Made by a program: the position numbers and the translations under genes | Assembly: GCA_029262775.1 (NCBI GenBank) | Contig: JAJCYR010000076.1 | Coordinates: 1-62,770, forward strand | DNA: 62,770 nucleotides | Source of the DNA: Bacteroidota bacterium | GTDB lineage: Bacteria; Bacteroidota; Rhodothermia; Rhodothermales; UBA10348 | Reading direction: 5' to 3' | Notes under the pieces: generated by a model | Told to the model about the DNA's origin: nothing | What the model saw: only the letters and a program-made list of their open reading frames with translations | The model's database searches: none | Shown: positions 1 to 10,449 of the stretch, in pieces | How positions within the stretch are numbered: position 1 is the stretch's first letter | How the letters are laid out: each line of letters begins with the position of its first letter

Positions 1-188
1 TATCAGCGGCTGCGTGTGCGCGAAGCAGATACTCGTCGGCTCGTCTGCCTGGGTCCGGCAGCCGACAGGGTAAAAATGCGTACCCTACGCAACGAAGTGG
101 GTCTTCCGGGATATAGGGACGGCGGAGACCCTGTCCTCTACGACCCCCGACCCACGACCCACGGCAAAGCGCTGGCTCTTCTCCCATG
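1..188 (+). other. Left edge: open frame entering the window, unassigned
   Basis: Frame 1 is open from the first base to a TGA at 186-188, about 62 codons and Arg-rich, with no upstream start visible. It could be the tail of a gene that begins outside the window, or a chance open frame in GC-rich DNA. No motif was recognised. No convincing promoter or hairpin is seen between it and the kelch gene. Confidence 0.2.
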
Positions 189-278
189 ACACATAGCTGT
201 TACCGTACGGCGTATACGTATACTCTCATGCTTCAATCGGACGCGAGCGAGTCGCGCGACCACATCACTCATCAAGAA

Positions 279-1322
279 ATGACAGCCACTCAGCGTGTAT
301 CCCGGTTACTCGTGTCCGCATGCCTGCTTGCGATCACACTTCTGCTCGTACGGGTTGGCCCTGCGACGGCCCAGGATACACCCCCTATTACCGCTCATAC
401 GACACAAGGCGACCTGTCCTGGAGCCGCCTCGCTGATCTGCCGTCCGGGCGTAAATCCATTACCTGGTCCACTGTGGCTCTCGACGGGCAGGTCTACGTG
501 GTGGGTGGTCTCGATGAAGACGGACGCCCTTCCAGCAGTCTGCTACGCTACGACGCGGGTGACGACTCGTGGACGGAACTCGCCCCTCTGCCAGAAGGCC
601 TCTGGCGAACGACGGCAGCGGCGCAGGACGGGAAGCTGTATGTATTCGGTGGATACACGGCTACCGACGGATTTCCGTTCGGCGCCACGAGCACCGTTTA
701 CGCGTATGCGCCCGGTACCAATACATGGACGCGTCTGGCCGATGCGCCGCGCCCCCGTGGTACGGCCGCGGCCGTAACCATGGACGACGGCATTCATGTC
801 ATTGGCGGTGTTTACCGGTCCGATTATGCGTTCCATGACATCTATCATCCCGATTCTGATTCCTGGTCGGAAGCGCCACCACTGCCCACTCCGCGGTCGG
901 GTCTGGCAGCCATTCGAAGGGGTGACCACATTCACGTTATTGGAGGTTACCGGTTGCAGCAAGGCGTCGTAGCGCAGGATGTGCACGAAGTATTCGACGC
1001 GTCCAGCGGGACGTGGACGGCCGCGGCCCCCCTGCCGGATGCACGCTTCGGAATTGCCGGCAGCCTGTTGCCCGACGGCCGCCTGATTGTGCTTGGAGGC
1101 GCAGAAGTGGCTCACGGCACGCGTGCACTTACATACGACCCCGAGTCGAACGCGTGGACCTATGTGGACGATATGCCCGAGTCGGCCAGCTTCGCAGGCG
1201 TTGCGCCGGTCGAGGATGGTCTCGTCGTCGCTGGAGGCGGGGCCGACGGGCTCGTTCCGATGGACGATGCCCGAACTTCCACACGCCTGCTGCGGTTCAC
1301 TCCGCATGAAACATCTCGCTGA
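279..1322 (+). CDS. Secreted kelch-repeat beta-propeller protein
   Basis: This is an exported protein of about 347 aa. The first 30 or so residues form a signal peptide (MTATQRVSRLL, hydrophobic core, then ATAQD). The rest is about six kelch repeats of 45-50 residues, each with a VYVVGG-, LYVFGG- or IHVIGG-type strand followed by a Y-D...W motif (for example SSLLRYDAGDDSW). Kelch propellers usually bind proteins or sugars; nothing here shows a specific ligand or catalytic site. The open frame extends upstream to 186, but the ATG at 279 was chosen because it places the signal peptide at the N-terminus. The 3' end overlaps the start of the PEP carboxylase gene by 17 bp. Confidence 0.8.
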   Translation: MTATQRVSRLLVSACLLAITLLLVRVGPATAQDTPPITAHTTQGDLSWSRLADLPSGRKSITWSTVALDGQVYVVGGLDEDGRPSSSLLRYDAGDDSWTELAPLPEGLWRTTAAAQDGKLYVFGGYTATDGFPFGATSTVYAYAPGTNTWTRLADAPRPRGTAAAVTMDDGIHVIGGVYRSDYAFHDIYHPDSDSWSEAPPLPTPRSGLAAIRRGDHIHVIGGYRLQQGVVAQDVHEVFDASSGTWTAAAPLPDARFGIAGSLLPDGRLIVLGGAEVAHGTRALTYDPESNAWTYVDDMPESASFAGVAPVEDGLVVAGGGADGLVPMDDARTSTRLLRFTPHETSR

Positions 1323-3789
1323 AGCCTTCGAAGGGCTCGTCGCCCTGCGCTACGAGCTCTACAACAGTCTCTTTCTGACGCTGCCTTTTGAGAGCATCCG
1401 GCGCACCGGATCGCTGCTGCCTCTCTTGGCCAAGGCCTGCGACGACGGCTTCAAGTCCGGGCGTACACCCACGGAAATTCTCGCGCAGTTTCGCGCCGAG
1501 CATGCGTCCGAGCTCTCGGACGACGACTTCACCGGCCTGCTCTTCCGATTCGTGCAGTACATGGAGCGGCAAGTGGTACTGTTCGATGCGCTCGAGGATG
1601 CCGCATTTGAGCGCGTGCACGACATGAAGGGCGAAGGGTCCATCCGGCAACTCTTCGACCGGGCGCGCTGGGAGGGGAAATCGGACGAACTCGCCCGGCG
1701 GCTCAGCACCATGAGGTTGCGGATTGTGCTCACTGCGCATCCGACGCAGTTCTATCCCGACAGCGTGCTCGGCATTATTACCGATCTGGAAGCGGCCGTG
1801 CGCGCCGATGACGTAAAACAGGTGTCGACGCTGCTCATGCAGCTCGGGCGCACGCCGTTCATTCGCCGCGAAAAACCGACGCCGCTCGGAGAGGCTGAAG
1901 GACTCGTCTGGTACCTGAAGCATGTGTTTTACCACGCCGTGCCGGATGTGATACTGCGGCTGGCGGACGAGGCCGGATTGGAGCGCCCGGATGAGTTGCT
2001 CCCCGACCTGTTCCGGATCGGGTTCTGGCCCGGCGGGGACCGGGACGGCAATCCGTTCGTGCGCGCCCGGACGACGCGCGATGTGGCGCGGCTGCTTCGC
2101 CGCGCCATTCTGGAGGCCTACGCCCAGGATACCGAAGCGCTGGCGCGGCGCCTGACCTTCCGGGGCGTTGACGACGCGGTGGCGCGCGTCCGGGCGCGCA
2201 TAGAGGCAACCCGCGACGTGACAACCGGCGGCAACGCCGCCGGGGCACCAGCCGCAGAATTGCCCCCGTATGAACATCCGTCGGCCCTCGTTGGTGATCT
2301 CGAAGCTATCCGAGAGCGCCTTACGCGAGAGCACGATGGCCTGTTCACGGACCTGGTCACCGAACTCCTGGTGCGTGTGCGCGCCTTCGGTTTTCATTTC
2401 GCATCGCTCGATGTTCGGCAGGATGCCCGTATCCATGAGGAACTTGACGAGGCACTCTCTGCCGGACGGCCCGCGCCATCGGACGTGCATGATGATGTGC
2501 TGCAGACACTTGCGGCCATGAGGGATATTCAGGCGGAAAACGGGGAGGAGGCGCTGCACCGCTACGTGATATCCAATTCCTCGGCGCCCGAGGACGTATT
2601 GCGCGTGCTGGAGTTCGCCGAGCGGGCCGGGTGGTCGCATCCCATGCCGCTCGATATCGTACCTCTTTTCGAGACCGTGCCCGATCTCGTCGCCGCGCCC
2701 GACGTCATGCGCAGCCTGCTCTCCCACGCGCCCTACCGCGAGCACGTCAGCCAGCGGGGCGACGTGCAGACCATCATGCTGGGCTTTTCGGATGGAACGA
2801 AGGATGGCGGGTTTCTGGCGGCCAACTGGTCCATTTTCCGCGCCAAGGAGACGCTTACCGAGGCCGTCGCCGAGTTCGGGGTGGACGTGGCGTTTTTTGA
2901 CGGTCGCGGAGGGCCGCCCGCCCGGGGTGGGGGAAAAACGCACGCCTACTACCGTGCACTGGGCGACCGGGTGTCAGCCAACACCATCCAGCTGACCATC
3001 CAGGGGCAGACCATCACGTCGAACTTCGGTACGGTCCGCGCGGCGGCCTACAATATGGAGCAGCTCCTCACGGCAGGCCTCGCCCAGGGCATTGAGCCGG
3101 ATCGGGCGTTGCCCCAGGAGCACCGGCCGCTGCTGGAGGAACTCGCCGAGCGCAGCTTGGAGGCCTATCGCGACCTCAAGCATCGACGCGAATTTCTACC
3201 CTACATGCAGGCGCTCGGGCCGCTGACCTATTATGGTGACACCAATATCGGCAGCCGGCCCTCGCGCCGGGGTCGCTCCACGGAGCTTACGCTCTCGGAT
3301 CTGCGGGCTATTCCGTTCGTCGGGACATGGCATCAGATGAAACAGAACGTGCCCGGCTACTACGGGTTCGGGCGGGCGCTTGAGGAGGTGGCCGCCGAGC
3401 ACGGAATGGAGAGGCTGCGGCAGATGCATGCCGAGTCGGCGCTCTTCCGGGCGCTCGTGGAAAACAGCATGATGGCGCTTTCGAAAGCCTATTTCCCGCT
3501 CACCGCATGGGCTGCCGAGCACGAAACGTATGGCCCGATGTGGCGGGACATCCAGCAGGAATATGAACGCACCTGCAAGCTGCTGCGCGAGGTCAGCGGA
3601 CAGACCGAACTTATGGCATCGCGGCCGGTCGGCCGGCGGTCGGTGGCGCTCCGGGAGCGGATGGTGTTGCCACTGTTGACTATCCAACAGGCGGCTCTGG
3701 ACGCGGTTCGCGGCGGCCAGGAGGAAGCCCGCGCACTGGTCCTTCGGACCATGTACGGAATTATCAACGCCGGGCGGAATTCAGCCTGA
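1306..3789 (+). CDS. ppc: Phosphoenolpyruvate carboxylase
   Basis: PEP carboxylase converts PEP and bicarbonate to oxaloacetate, refilling the TCA cycle. The protein is about 827 aa, slightly shorter than the usual 870-950. Visible family motifs are TAHPTQ (around 143-148, catalytic His), GGDRDGNPFV, the glycine-rich loop GRGGPPARGGGKTH, and the late motif FVGTWHQMKQNVPGYYGFG. The C-terminus reads INAGRNSA instead of the usual QNTG ending, so it belongs to a divergent branch. The ATG at 1306 lies inside the end of the kelch gene; the open frame runs further upstream but only out of frame within that gene. The 3' end overlaps the convergent DUF2721 gene by 9 bp. Confidence 0.93.
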   Translation: MKHLAEAFEGLVALRYELYNSLFLTLPFESIRRTGSLLPLLAKACDDGFKSGRTPTEILAQFRAEHASELSDDDFTGLLFRFVQYMERQVVLFDALEDAAFERVHDMKGEGSIRQLFDRARWEGKSDELARRLSTMRLRIVLTAHPTQFYPDSVLGIITDLEAAVRADDVKQVSTLLMQLGRTPFIRREKPTPLGEAEGLVWYLKHVFYHAVPDVILRLADEAGLERPDELLPDLFRIGFWPGGDRDGNPFVRARTTRDVARLLRRAILEAYAQDTEALARRLTFRGVDDAVARVRARIEATRDVTTGGNAAGAPAAELPPYEHPSALVGDLEAIRERLTREHDGLFTDLVTELLVRVRAFGFHFASLDVRQDARIHEELDEALSAGRPAPSDVHDDVLQTLAAMRDIQAENGEEALHRYVISNSSAPEDVLRVLEFAERAGWSHPMPLDIVPLFETVPDLVAAPDVMRSLLSHAPYREHVSQRGDVQTIMLGFSDGTKDGGFLAANWSIFRAKETLTEAVAEFGVDVAFFDGRGGPPARGGGKTHAYYRALGDRVSANTIQLTIQGQTITSNFGTVRAAAYNMEQLLTAGLAQGIEPDRALPQEHRPLLEELAERSLEAYRDLKHRREFLPYMQALGPLTYYGDTNIGSRPSRRGRSTELTLSDLRAIPFVGTWHQMKQNVPGYYGFGRALEEVAAEHGMERLRQMHAESALFRALVENSMMALSKAYFPLTAWAAEHETYGPMWRDIQQEYERTCKLLREVSGQTELMASRPVGRRSVALRERMVLPLLTIQQAALDAVRGGQEEARALVLRTMYGIINAGRNSA

Positions 3790-4221
3790 ACCGTGGCTGT
3801 GCCCGCCGCCGCCTTGCAGCCTATCGTCGCGCTCCAGTTCGGTAAGGTGCGCTTCAATGATTTTGTGCGATGCGAGCGACTCGAGCACGAGCATGGCCGA
3901 GGCCACAAGAAGCGACAGGATCCCAGTAAAGGTGAGTCCTGCGAGCGCGAGGTTTCCGGAGTCCAGAGCGAGTCCGCCCACAAGTCCTGCGAGGGCGAAC
4001 AGCGCCACAGACACATACATCAGCACGAGTGCATTGCGGAACAGGCGCGACCGCATGCGGAACGAGGCCACAAGTGCGCGGGCTTCATCTGATGCTTCAT
4101 GCATGAGATGGTGGAGTTCCTCGTGCAGGCGGGAATACCGGGCCGAGGTCGACATGATGAGCAGTCCGCAGCCCGGCAGCAGCAGGAGGGGGCTCAGCCA
4201 GAGGGTCTCATTGGGTATCAT
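3781..4221 (-). CDS. DUF2721 family inner-membrane protein
   Basis: This is a 146-aa membrane protein of unknown function. The N-terminus has the typical DUF2721 helix (LLLLPGCGLLIMSTSARYSRL-like), followed by a charged segment and two further hydrophobic helices (LVLMYVSVALFALAGLVGG and LTFTGILSLLVASAMLVL). The tail ends in a Gly/His-rich stretch (GGGGHSHGSG) that could bind metal, though that is only a guess. It converges on ppc with a 9-bp overlap. A possible -35/-10 pair reading toward it (TTGACT-N17-TAAAGT on the minus strand, 4360-4388) lies in the AT-rich stretch upstream. Confidence 0.75.
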   Translation of the reverse strand: MIPNETLWLSPLLLLPGCGLLIMSTSARYSRLHEELHHLMHEASDEARALVASFRMRSRLFRNALVLMYVSVALFALAGLVGGLALDSGNLALAGLTFTGILSLLVASAMLVLESLASHKIIEAHLTELERDDRLQGGGGHSHGSG

Positions 4222-4279
4222 CCACGTTGCGGTTATGTGTTTGCCTACGCCGAATACAGGAACAGCGTGTCCATCCGGG

Positions 4280-4477
4280 TGTGGACATGATGTGGAAAAC
4301 GTAGAAAATCAGCGCGTAATGTGCACATAATTTCCACGTAACATACCGGAAATATTGTAACTTTAATAATTACAATTATTTAAGTCAATACTGTTTTGCA
4401 GAAATGCGAACGGAGCCTGTAAGCGGTGGTTTACACGTAGAAACGGGAGTGTGAACAAGGTGTGGACAAGTGGAAAC
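4280..4477. other. Candidate replication-origin part: DnaA-box-like pairs around an AT-rich stretch
   Basis: The 277-bp gap between DUF2721 and mreB holds minus-strand DnaA-box-like 9-mers in two pairs. TGTGGACAT (4280) and TGTGGAAAA (4291, reverse TTTTCCACA, fits TTWTNCACA) form the first; TGTGAACAA (4450) and TGTGGACAA (4461, one mismatch to TTATCCACA) form the second. Members of each pair are exactly 11 bp apart. Between the pairs, about 4350-4396 is strikingly AT-rich for this genome, as expected of an unwinding element. dnaA lies about 1.1 kb away. The AT-rich part could instead be the DUF2721 promoter. Confidence 0.45.
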
Positions 4478-4498
4478 AGCCGCGCTCGTGCCCGGACG

Positions 4499-5591
<1,093 letters not shown>

Positions 5592-5621
5592 TGCCTTGCT
5601 CCGGGTCCAGGCCCTCGTGTA

Positions 5622-7100
5622 TTACGCATGAACAATGCGCTGCGTGAGCAGGCGCTCCACGCTCGCCAGTTCGGATCTGTACTGGGAGTCCGTGTCGAGT
5701 CGGGCCTGGACGGCCTTGCACGCGTGGATGACGGTGGAGTGATCCCGGCCGCCGAACTGCTTGCCGATGGCCTCCAGTGAAAGCTGCGTCAGCGCCTTGC
5801 AGAAATGCATGGCGGTCTGGCGCGCATCGACAATGTGACGCTTTCGGCTCTTCCCGGCCATGATGGTTGGATCCAGGCTGTAGAATTCGGCGACAATGTC
5901 GCGTATTTCCCTGGCCGAGATCGTCTTGCGGACACGGGCCTGGATCAGGTCGGCGAGTGCCTCCTGGACGAAAGGGAGGGTGAGTTCCTGCTTGGCCACC
6001 CGGTTCAGGGCGTAAAGCCGGTTGAACGCACCCTCCAGCAGGCGGATGTTGTCGCGGACGTTGTAGGCAATATAGTCCACGATATCGTGCGAGAGTTCAA
6101 GCCCCGAGCGCTTGCAGTGGCTCTGCAGGATGGCGGTACGGGTTTCGAGATCCGGCGGTTGGACATCGGCCGAGAGGCCCCAGCGGAACCGTGACAGCAA
6201 TCGTTCTTCAATACCATCTATCTCGGCAGGTGAGCGGTCCGCGCACAGCACGATCTGCTTGCCCCGCTGATGCAGGTCGTTGAACAGGTGGAAAAACTGC
6301 TCCTGCGTCTTCTCTTTCCCACCAAAGAACTGGATGTCATCGACAATCAGGACATCAATTTCCCGGAACGTCGTGGTGAAGTCGGCCAGCGTGTTGTTCT
6401 GGATGGCCTGCACGAAACAGTTCGTGAACGCCTCCGATGTCATGTACAGCACGCTGGTCCGCGGACCGGTACCTGCAATGGCATTTCCGATGGCGTGGGC
6501 CAGGTGGGTTTTCCCGAGACCCACGCGGCCATAGATCAGGAACGGATTGAAGCTTGTGACGCCCGGCTGCTCGGAGACGGCGACTCCGGCGCTGCGGGCC
6601 AACCGGTTACAGTCTGCTTCGATAAACGATTCGAAGGTGTAATTCGGGTTCAGCGTCCGGGGCGCGGCATTCGGCATGGACTCAGGGCGGACCCGGAGTG
6701 AGGCGACGGACGGCGTCGAAGAGCCGTTACCGTTTTGACCGTTTAGCGCAGGGGCACCAACCCGTCGCGCTGACGGGCGCAGGGGCGTGTCCTCCGGAAA
6801 GGGCAGTTCCGGTTCACCGTCTACTCCGACGGGCACCTGTTCGGCGACGATGTAACTCAGGCGAACGCTTGTTCCGACCGCCTCTGACAGGACCCGGCGC
6901 AGCTCTGCCTCGTAGTGCTGCCCGACCCAGTCCCGGTGGAAATCACTGGGCATTTCAAGCTCTACATGCGTGGCATCTCCATCCACACGCGTCTTCGTCA
7001 TCGAAATGGGTTCGAGCCAGGTCTGAAACGGACGTGTATCGACAGCGTCGCGCAGGGCCTCCTTGCAGTTGTGCCACAAAATATCAGTCCGGCTCTCCAT
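5622..7100 (-). CDS. dnaA: Chromosomal replication initiator DnaA
   Basis: DnaA is the AAA+ ATPase that binds DnaA boxes and melts oriC. The protein is 492 aa, the normal size. Domain I (about 1-85) starts DILWHNCKEALRDAVD, domain II (about 90-150) is a Gly/Pro/Ser-rich linker, and domain III has Walker A GRVGLGKT (191-198) and Walker B VLIVDDIQFF. Domain IV carries the signature GRDHSTVIHACKAV for box recognition. The ATG at 7100 was chosen over an in-frame TTG one codon earlier. DnaA-box-like sites lie just upstream (7196-7240), which suggests autoregulation or an adjacent origin. Confidence 0.97.
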   Translation of the reverse strand: MESRTDILWHNCKEALRDAVDTRPFQTWLEPISMTKTRVDGDATHVELEMPSDFHRDWVGQHYEAELRRVLSEAVGTSVRLSYIVAEQVPVGVDGEPELPFPEDTPLRPSARRVGAPALNGQNGNGSSTPSVASLRVRPESMPNAAPRTLNPNYTFESFIEADCNRLARSAGVAVSEQPGVTSFNPFLIYGRVGLGKTHLAHAIGNAIAGTGPRTSVLYMTSEAFTNCFVQAIQNNTLADFTTTFREIDVLIVDDIQFFGGKEKTQEQFFHLFNDLHQRGKQIVLCADRSPAEIDGIEERLLSRFRWGLSADVQPPDLETRTAILQSHCKRSGLELSHDIVDYIAYNVRDNIRLLEGAFNRLYALNRVAKQELTLPFVQEALADLIQARVRKTISAREIRDIVAEFYSLDPTIMAGKSRKRHIVDARQTAMHFCKALTQLSLEAIGKQFGGRDHSTVIHACKAVQARLDTDSQYRSELASVERLLTQRIVHA

Positions 7101-7195
7101 CAAAAATCAGGTCTACAATCAGGTGGTGGGTGGGAAATCCTGTCTCTATGGTAGGGCGGAAACAGGTCTTCTGGCAAGCACTTTCCTCGGGCTAT

Positions 7196-7240
7196 TTCTC
7201 CACACCATCCACCAGTTATCAACATACCGGATGTGGATAA
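7196..7240. promoter_or_regulatory. DnaA-box cluster upstream of dnaA
   Basis: Three 9-mers lie within 45 bp: TTCTCCACA (7196-7204, one mismatch), TTATCAACA (7216-7224, one mismatch) and a perfect TTATCCACA read on the minus strand (7232-7240). They are 96-140 bp upstream of dnaA, so they could serve dnaA autoregulation, the origin, or both. The perfect box runs into the T-tract of the peroxiredoxin terminator. Confidence 0.6.
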
Positions 7241-7277
7241 AAAAAGAACCGCGCCAGGAAGCTCCTGAGCGCGGTTC
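7239..7277 (-). terminator. Rho-independent terminator of the peroxiredoxin gene
   Basis: Read on the minus strand, a long hairpin (outer arms GAACCGCGC/GCGCGGTTC at 7246-7277, inner arms CAGGA/TCCTG, one bulged base) is followed directly by seven T residues. It lies about 43 bp after the bcp stop codon. This is a strong intrinsic terminator that insulates dnaA from bcp transcription. Confidence 0.85.
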
Positions 7278-7319
7278 AAGGAATAAAATATGCGATTAGA
7301 CGAAAATATAGCCGGTTTT

Positions 7320-7802
7320 TCAGGAACCTATGTCGTACCTGCTTAAAATCTCTTCTGTGTGATTTCCCGTTTTTGGCCGCTTGAAGATGTGTATGACCGT
7401 ACCGTTCTCATCGATCAGGAATGTGGTCCTTTTGGTGCCCATGATGACCCGGCCATACATGTTTTTCTGGCCGTATGCGCCGTAGGCATTCAGGACACTG
7501 CGGTCCTCATCGGCGATGAGCGGGAAGGGCAGGTCGTACTTGTCCGCGAAGCGTTCGTGTGAGGCCACATCGTCGTCCGAAACGCCGACCACATGAATGC
7601 CGTGCTCGGTTAGCGCAGCGAAATTATCCCGCAGGTTGCACGCCTGGGTGGTGCATCCAGGCGTGTTGTCCCTCGGGTAGAAATAAAGGACCAGTTTTTT
7701 CCCTTTGTAGTCGTCGAGGGAAATTTTGCTGCCGTCCTGCGTGACGCCCTCGAACCAGGGTGCCTGGCCGCCGGGTTCGGGCATGGCCGGTAAATCTGCC
7801 AT
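7320..7802 (-). CDS. bcp: Thioredoxin-dependent peroxiredoxin, BCP/PrxQ type
   Basis: This cytoplasmic peroxidase reduces hydrogen peroxide and organic hydroperoxides using thioredoxin. It is 160 aa. The peroxidatic cysteine lies in PRDNTPGCTTQACNLRD and the second cysteine five residues later is the PrxQ-type resolving cysteine, so both redox residues are present. The C-terminal half has the usual Prx fold (FPLIADEDRSVLNAYGAYG, GTKRTTFLIDENG). It is a single gene with its own terminator (7239-7277); DUF2461 lies 91 bp upstream on the same strand. Confidence 0.93.
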   Translation of the reverse strand: MADLPAMPEPGGQAPWFEGVTQDGSKISLDDYKGKKLVLYFYPRDNTPGCTTQACNLRDNFAALTEHGIHVVGVSDDDVASHERFADKYDLPFPLIADEDRSVLNAYGAYGQKNMYGRVIMGTKRTTFLIDENGTVIHIFKRPKTGNHTEEILSRYDIGS

Positions 7803-7893
7803 CGTGTGTGGTGGTTTTTTGCGGGTCGATACGAAGCTGGCGGGTCGTACCTCCCGTGGCGTCAGGGGGTTTCCGTCTCAGCCTTCTACTTCT

Positions 7894-8568
7894 TCAACGG
7901 CCTTGTACAGCCTGTATCAGGAAACGCACGAGCGGGAGGCCTTCCTCGAACACGCCGGCGACGAACGGCAGGACATCGGGACGGAACGCATCGTCATCTT
8001 CCAGGCGACGTACCAGGATGAAATCCTTGCGCCTCAGATCCTCGATGTCCGGATGCTCCGGGTCCACTCCTTTGGGGGCCCGTTTGAGCGATTCCCCGGC
8101 CCATTCCAGACCCGACACCGCCCGTTTCGTGTCGCGCCACGTCTCGGGCGCCTCGTCTATGGCTGCTCTCACGGCGCGCAGGGCATCCCGCTCCGGATGC
8201 CAGAGTCCCATCGCAGCGAACGTGTTGCCGGGCGCGAGGTGCAGATAAAAGCCGGGAGCCGTGCCGTCCTGCCCGCTGGCGTGGCGGAATCGGAGGGCAG
8301 CCCACGTTTTATAGGGCAGTTTGTTTTTGGAGAACCTGATATCCCGGTAAATCCGGTAAAGAGAACCACCCTGGGCTTTGGGTATGGCCTGGTGGACCGG
8401 GCTGACCTGCGAGAGGAGCGGACCAAAATCAGCAATGAATTGGAGAAGGGGCTGCTTGTAGACCTTCTCGTAACGGTCCTTGTGGGCGTTGAACCACTCC
8501 CGGTTGTTATTGGCGGCCAGATCGCTGAGAAACCGGTATAGATCCGGGGTGATGTAGGGATTTGTCAT
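7894..8568 (-). CDS. DUF2461 family protein
   Basis: This 224-aa soluble protein has no known biochemical function. The family signature is visible: FLSDLAANNNREWFNAHKD near the N-terminus, then YRIYRDIRFSKNKLPYKTW, and GFYLHLAPGN in the middle, followed by DFILVRRLEDDD toward the C-terminus. No signal peptide or membrane helix is seen. It lies 30 bp downstream of uvrC on the same strand, so the two are probably co-transcribed. That does not by itself imply a repair role, because DUF2461 genes occur in many contexts. Confidence 0.8.
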   Translation of the reverse strand: MTNPYITPDLYRFLSDLAANNNREWFNAHKDRYEKVYKQPLLQFIADFGPLLSQVSPVHQAIPKAQGGSLYRIYRDIRFSKNKLPYKTWAALRFRHASGQDGTAPGFYLHLAPGNTFAAMGLWHPERDALRAVRAAIDEAPETWRDTKRAVSGLEWAGESLKRAPKGVDPEHPDIEDLRRKDFILVRRLEDDDAFRPDVLPFVAGVFEEGLPLVRFLIQAVQGR

Positions 8569-8598
8569 CGTCGAAAGTTGATCATCGTCAGGGGAATG

Positions 8599-10449
8599 TC
8601 ACGAAGCGGGGTCTGCGCCGGAAAAATGTGCACGGACGAGCCGGGCAGCGTGTGGGCCGACGATATCGACGAGTGCCGCTTCCGATGCCGCCCGAATCCG
8701 TTTGACCGAGCCGAATGCCTTCATGAGCGTGCGCGCCGTTTTTGGACCGATCCCGCGGATGTCCTGCAGTTCGGTGTGGAGCGTGGTCAGCGTGCGCTGT
8801 TTGCGCTGGAAGGTGACAGCAAAACGATGTGCTTCGTTGCGGGCCCGCTGCAGGAGCTGCAGACTGGCGCTGGCTTTAGGAATGAAGCGGGCGTCCGTAT
8901 CGCCCGGAAAAAAGACTTCTTCGAGGCGCTTGGCAATGCCCACAATGGGAAAGCGGCCGTACGCCTCTACCGATTTCAGGGCTTCGACCGAGCTGGATAC
9001 CTGCCCTTTGCCACCGTCTATGACCACAAGATCCGGCCAGGGACCATTCTCTTCTACGATTTTGCCGTACCGGCGCCCGACCACTTCGCGCATGGACTGG
9101 AAATCGTCTGAGCGGCCACCGCCGACCGAACGCACCTTGTAGGTCCGGTATTCGCTCTTGCGGGGCTTGCCGTCCACGAACACGACGCACGAGGCGACCA
9201 CGTTCGTGCCGCCAAGGTGGGAGATGTCAAAACATTCAATGCGGCGGGGCAGGCGGGGCAGTTGCAAATCCTGCTTGAGGGCCGTCACCGTGTGCGGAAT
9301 TTTACCCTCGTTTGCTTTCTGCCGCTGCAACAGATATTCCTCGAGGATGAGTTCAGCATTGCGGGCCACCATGCGGATGAGCCCCGCCTTGTCGCCGCGC
9401 TGCGGGACGTGGAGCGTCACTTTGGAGCCGCGCCGATCGCGAACAAAGGCGGCGACCAGGTCCGGGTTGTCGAGTTCGCGATCGAAAAAAATCTCCTCAG
9501 GAAAGAACGTGGTCTCCGTGTAGTAGCGTTCCACGACGGTCTGGAGCAGCTCCGATGGCGCCAGGCCCTGGACCTGGTGCACGAATTTTTTCTGGCGAGC
9601 AATCACATTACCCTCGCGCATCTGCACAATGGCCGCACCGGCAATGCCCGATTCCTCGTCGATGGCAAGCGCAAACAGGTCGCGGTCCACAAAATCGCCC
9701 GTCATGACCTTCTGCCGCTCTGTGTATTTGGAGAGCGCCTGGATCTGGTCGCGCAGTTTGGCCGCCTCCTCGAACTGCATGTGGCCAGCGGCATGGTCCA
9801 TGGCCGCCGTGAGCCGCGAGGTGAGCGCCTTCGTTTTGCCGTTGAGCAGCTGCTCCACCTGACGGATGGCCTCGTCATACTCCTGCGGCGACTCGAGCCC
9901 GACACACGGCGCGTTGCATTTCTTGATATGATACTGCAGGCAAACCTCGTACTTCCCCGCCTGGATGGGCCCAGGAGCCAGGTTCAGCGCACACGTGCGC
10001 AGCCGGAACACCGAGCGGATGGTGTCCAGCATAAGGCGCATGTTCTTGACGTCCGTATACGGTCCGAAATACCGGGATCCATCCTTGCGCACGGTCCGTG
10101 TCGGAAAGACCCGCGGGAACGGCTCATTTTTGATGCAGATGTATGGGTACGTCTTGTCGTCACGCAGCAGGATGTTGTAGCGCGGACGCAGGTCCTTGAT
10201 CAGGTTGTTCTCGAGCAGAAGCGCCTCGGCCTCCGTATCGGTCACAATCACGTCCACGTCCCGGATCTTCGAAACCAGGATGCGAAGCCTGCCTTCCCGG
10301 TGCTGACTTTCGTGGAAATACGAATTCACCCGGGCGCGCAGGTTCTTGGCCTTGCCCACGTAGAGCACATTCCCGTCCTCGTCCCGGTGCTGGTAGACTC
10401 CGGGACGCGTGGGAAGATGGGCGATTTTTCGGGCGAGGTCTTCGTTCAC
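8599..10449 (-). CDS. uvrC: Excinuclease ABC subunit C
   Basis: UvrC makes both incisions in nucleotide excision repair after loading by UvrA and UvrB. The protein is about 616 aa. It has an N-terminal GIY-YIG nuclease (RPGVYQHRDEDGNVLYVGKAKNL), a UvrB-binding UVR motif (MQFEEAAKLRDQIQAL), the RNase-H-like second nuclease (ECFDISHLGGTNVVAS, DLVVIDGGKGQ) and C-terminal HhH motifs (LQDIRGIGPKTARTL, LVDIVGPHAARLV). The GTG at 10449 was chosen because it starts just before the family N-terminus (NEDLARKIAHLP). The frame stays open upstream to 10662, but that part (arginine-rich, no homology) resembles non-coding DNA. Confidence 0.93.
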   Translation of the reverse strand: MNEDLARKIAHLPTRPGVYQHRDEDGNVLYVGKAKNLRARVNSYFHESQHREGRLRILVSKIRDVDVIVTDTEAEALLLENNLIKDLRPRYNILLRDDKTYPYICIKNEPFPRVFPTRTVRKDGSRYFGPYTDVKNMRLMLDTIRSVFRLRTCALNLAPGPIQAGKYEVCLQYHIKKCNAPCVGLESPQEYDEAIRQVEQLLNGKTKALTSRLTAAMDHAAGHMQFEEAAKLRDQIQALSKYTERQKVMTGDFVDRDLFALAIDEESGIAGAAIVQMREGNVIARQKKFVHQVQGLAPSELLQTVVERYYTETTFFPEEIFFDRELDNPDLVAAFVRDRRGSKVTLHVPQRGDKAGLIRMVARNAELILEEYLLQRQKANEGKIPHTVTALKQDLQLPRLPRRIECFDISHLGGTNVVASCVVFVDGKPRKSEYRTYKVRSVGGGRSDDFQSMREVVGRRYGKIVEENGPWPDLVVIDGGKGQVSSSVEALKSVEAYGRFPIVGIAKRLEEVFFPGDTDARFIPKASASLQLLQRARNEAHRFAVTFQRKQRTLTTLHTELQDIRGIGPKTARTLMKAFGSVKRIRAASEAALVDIVGPHAARLVRAHFSGADPAS

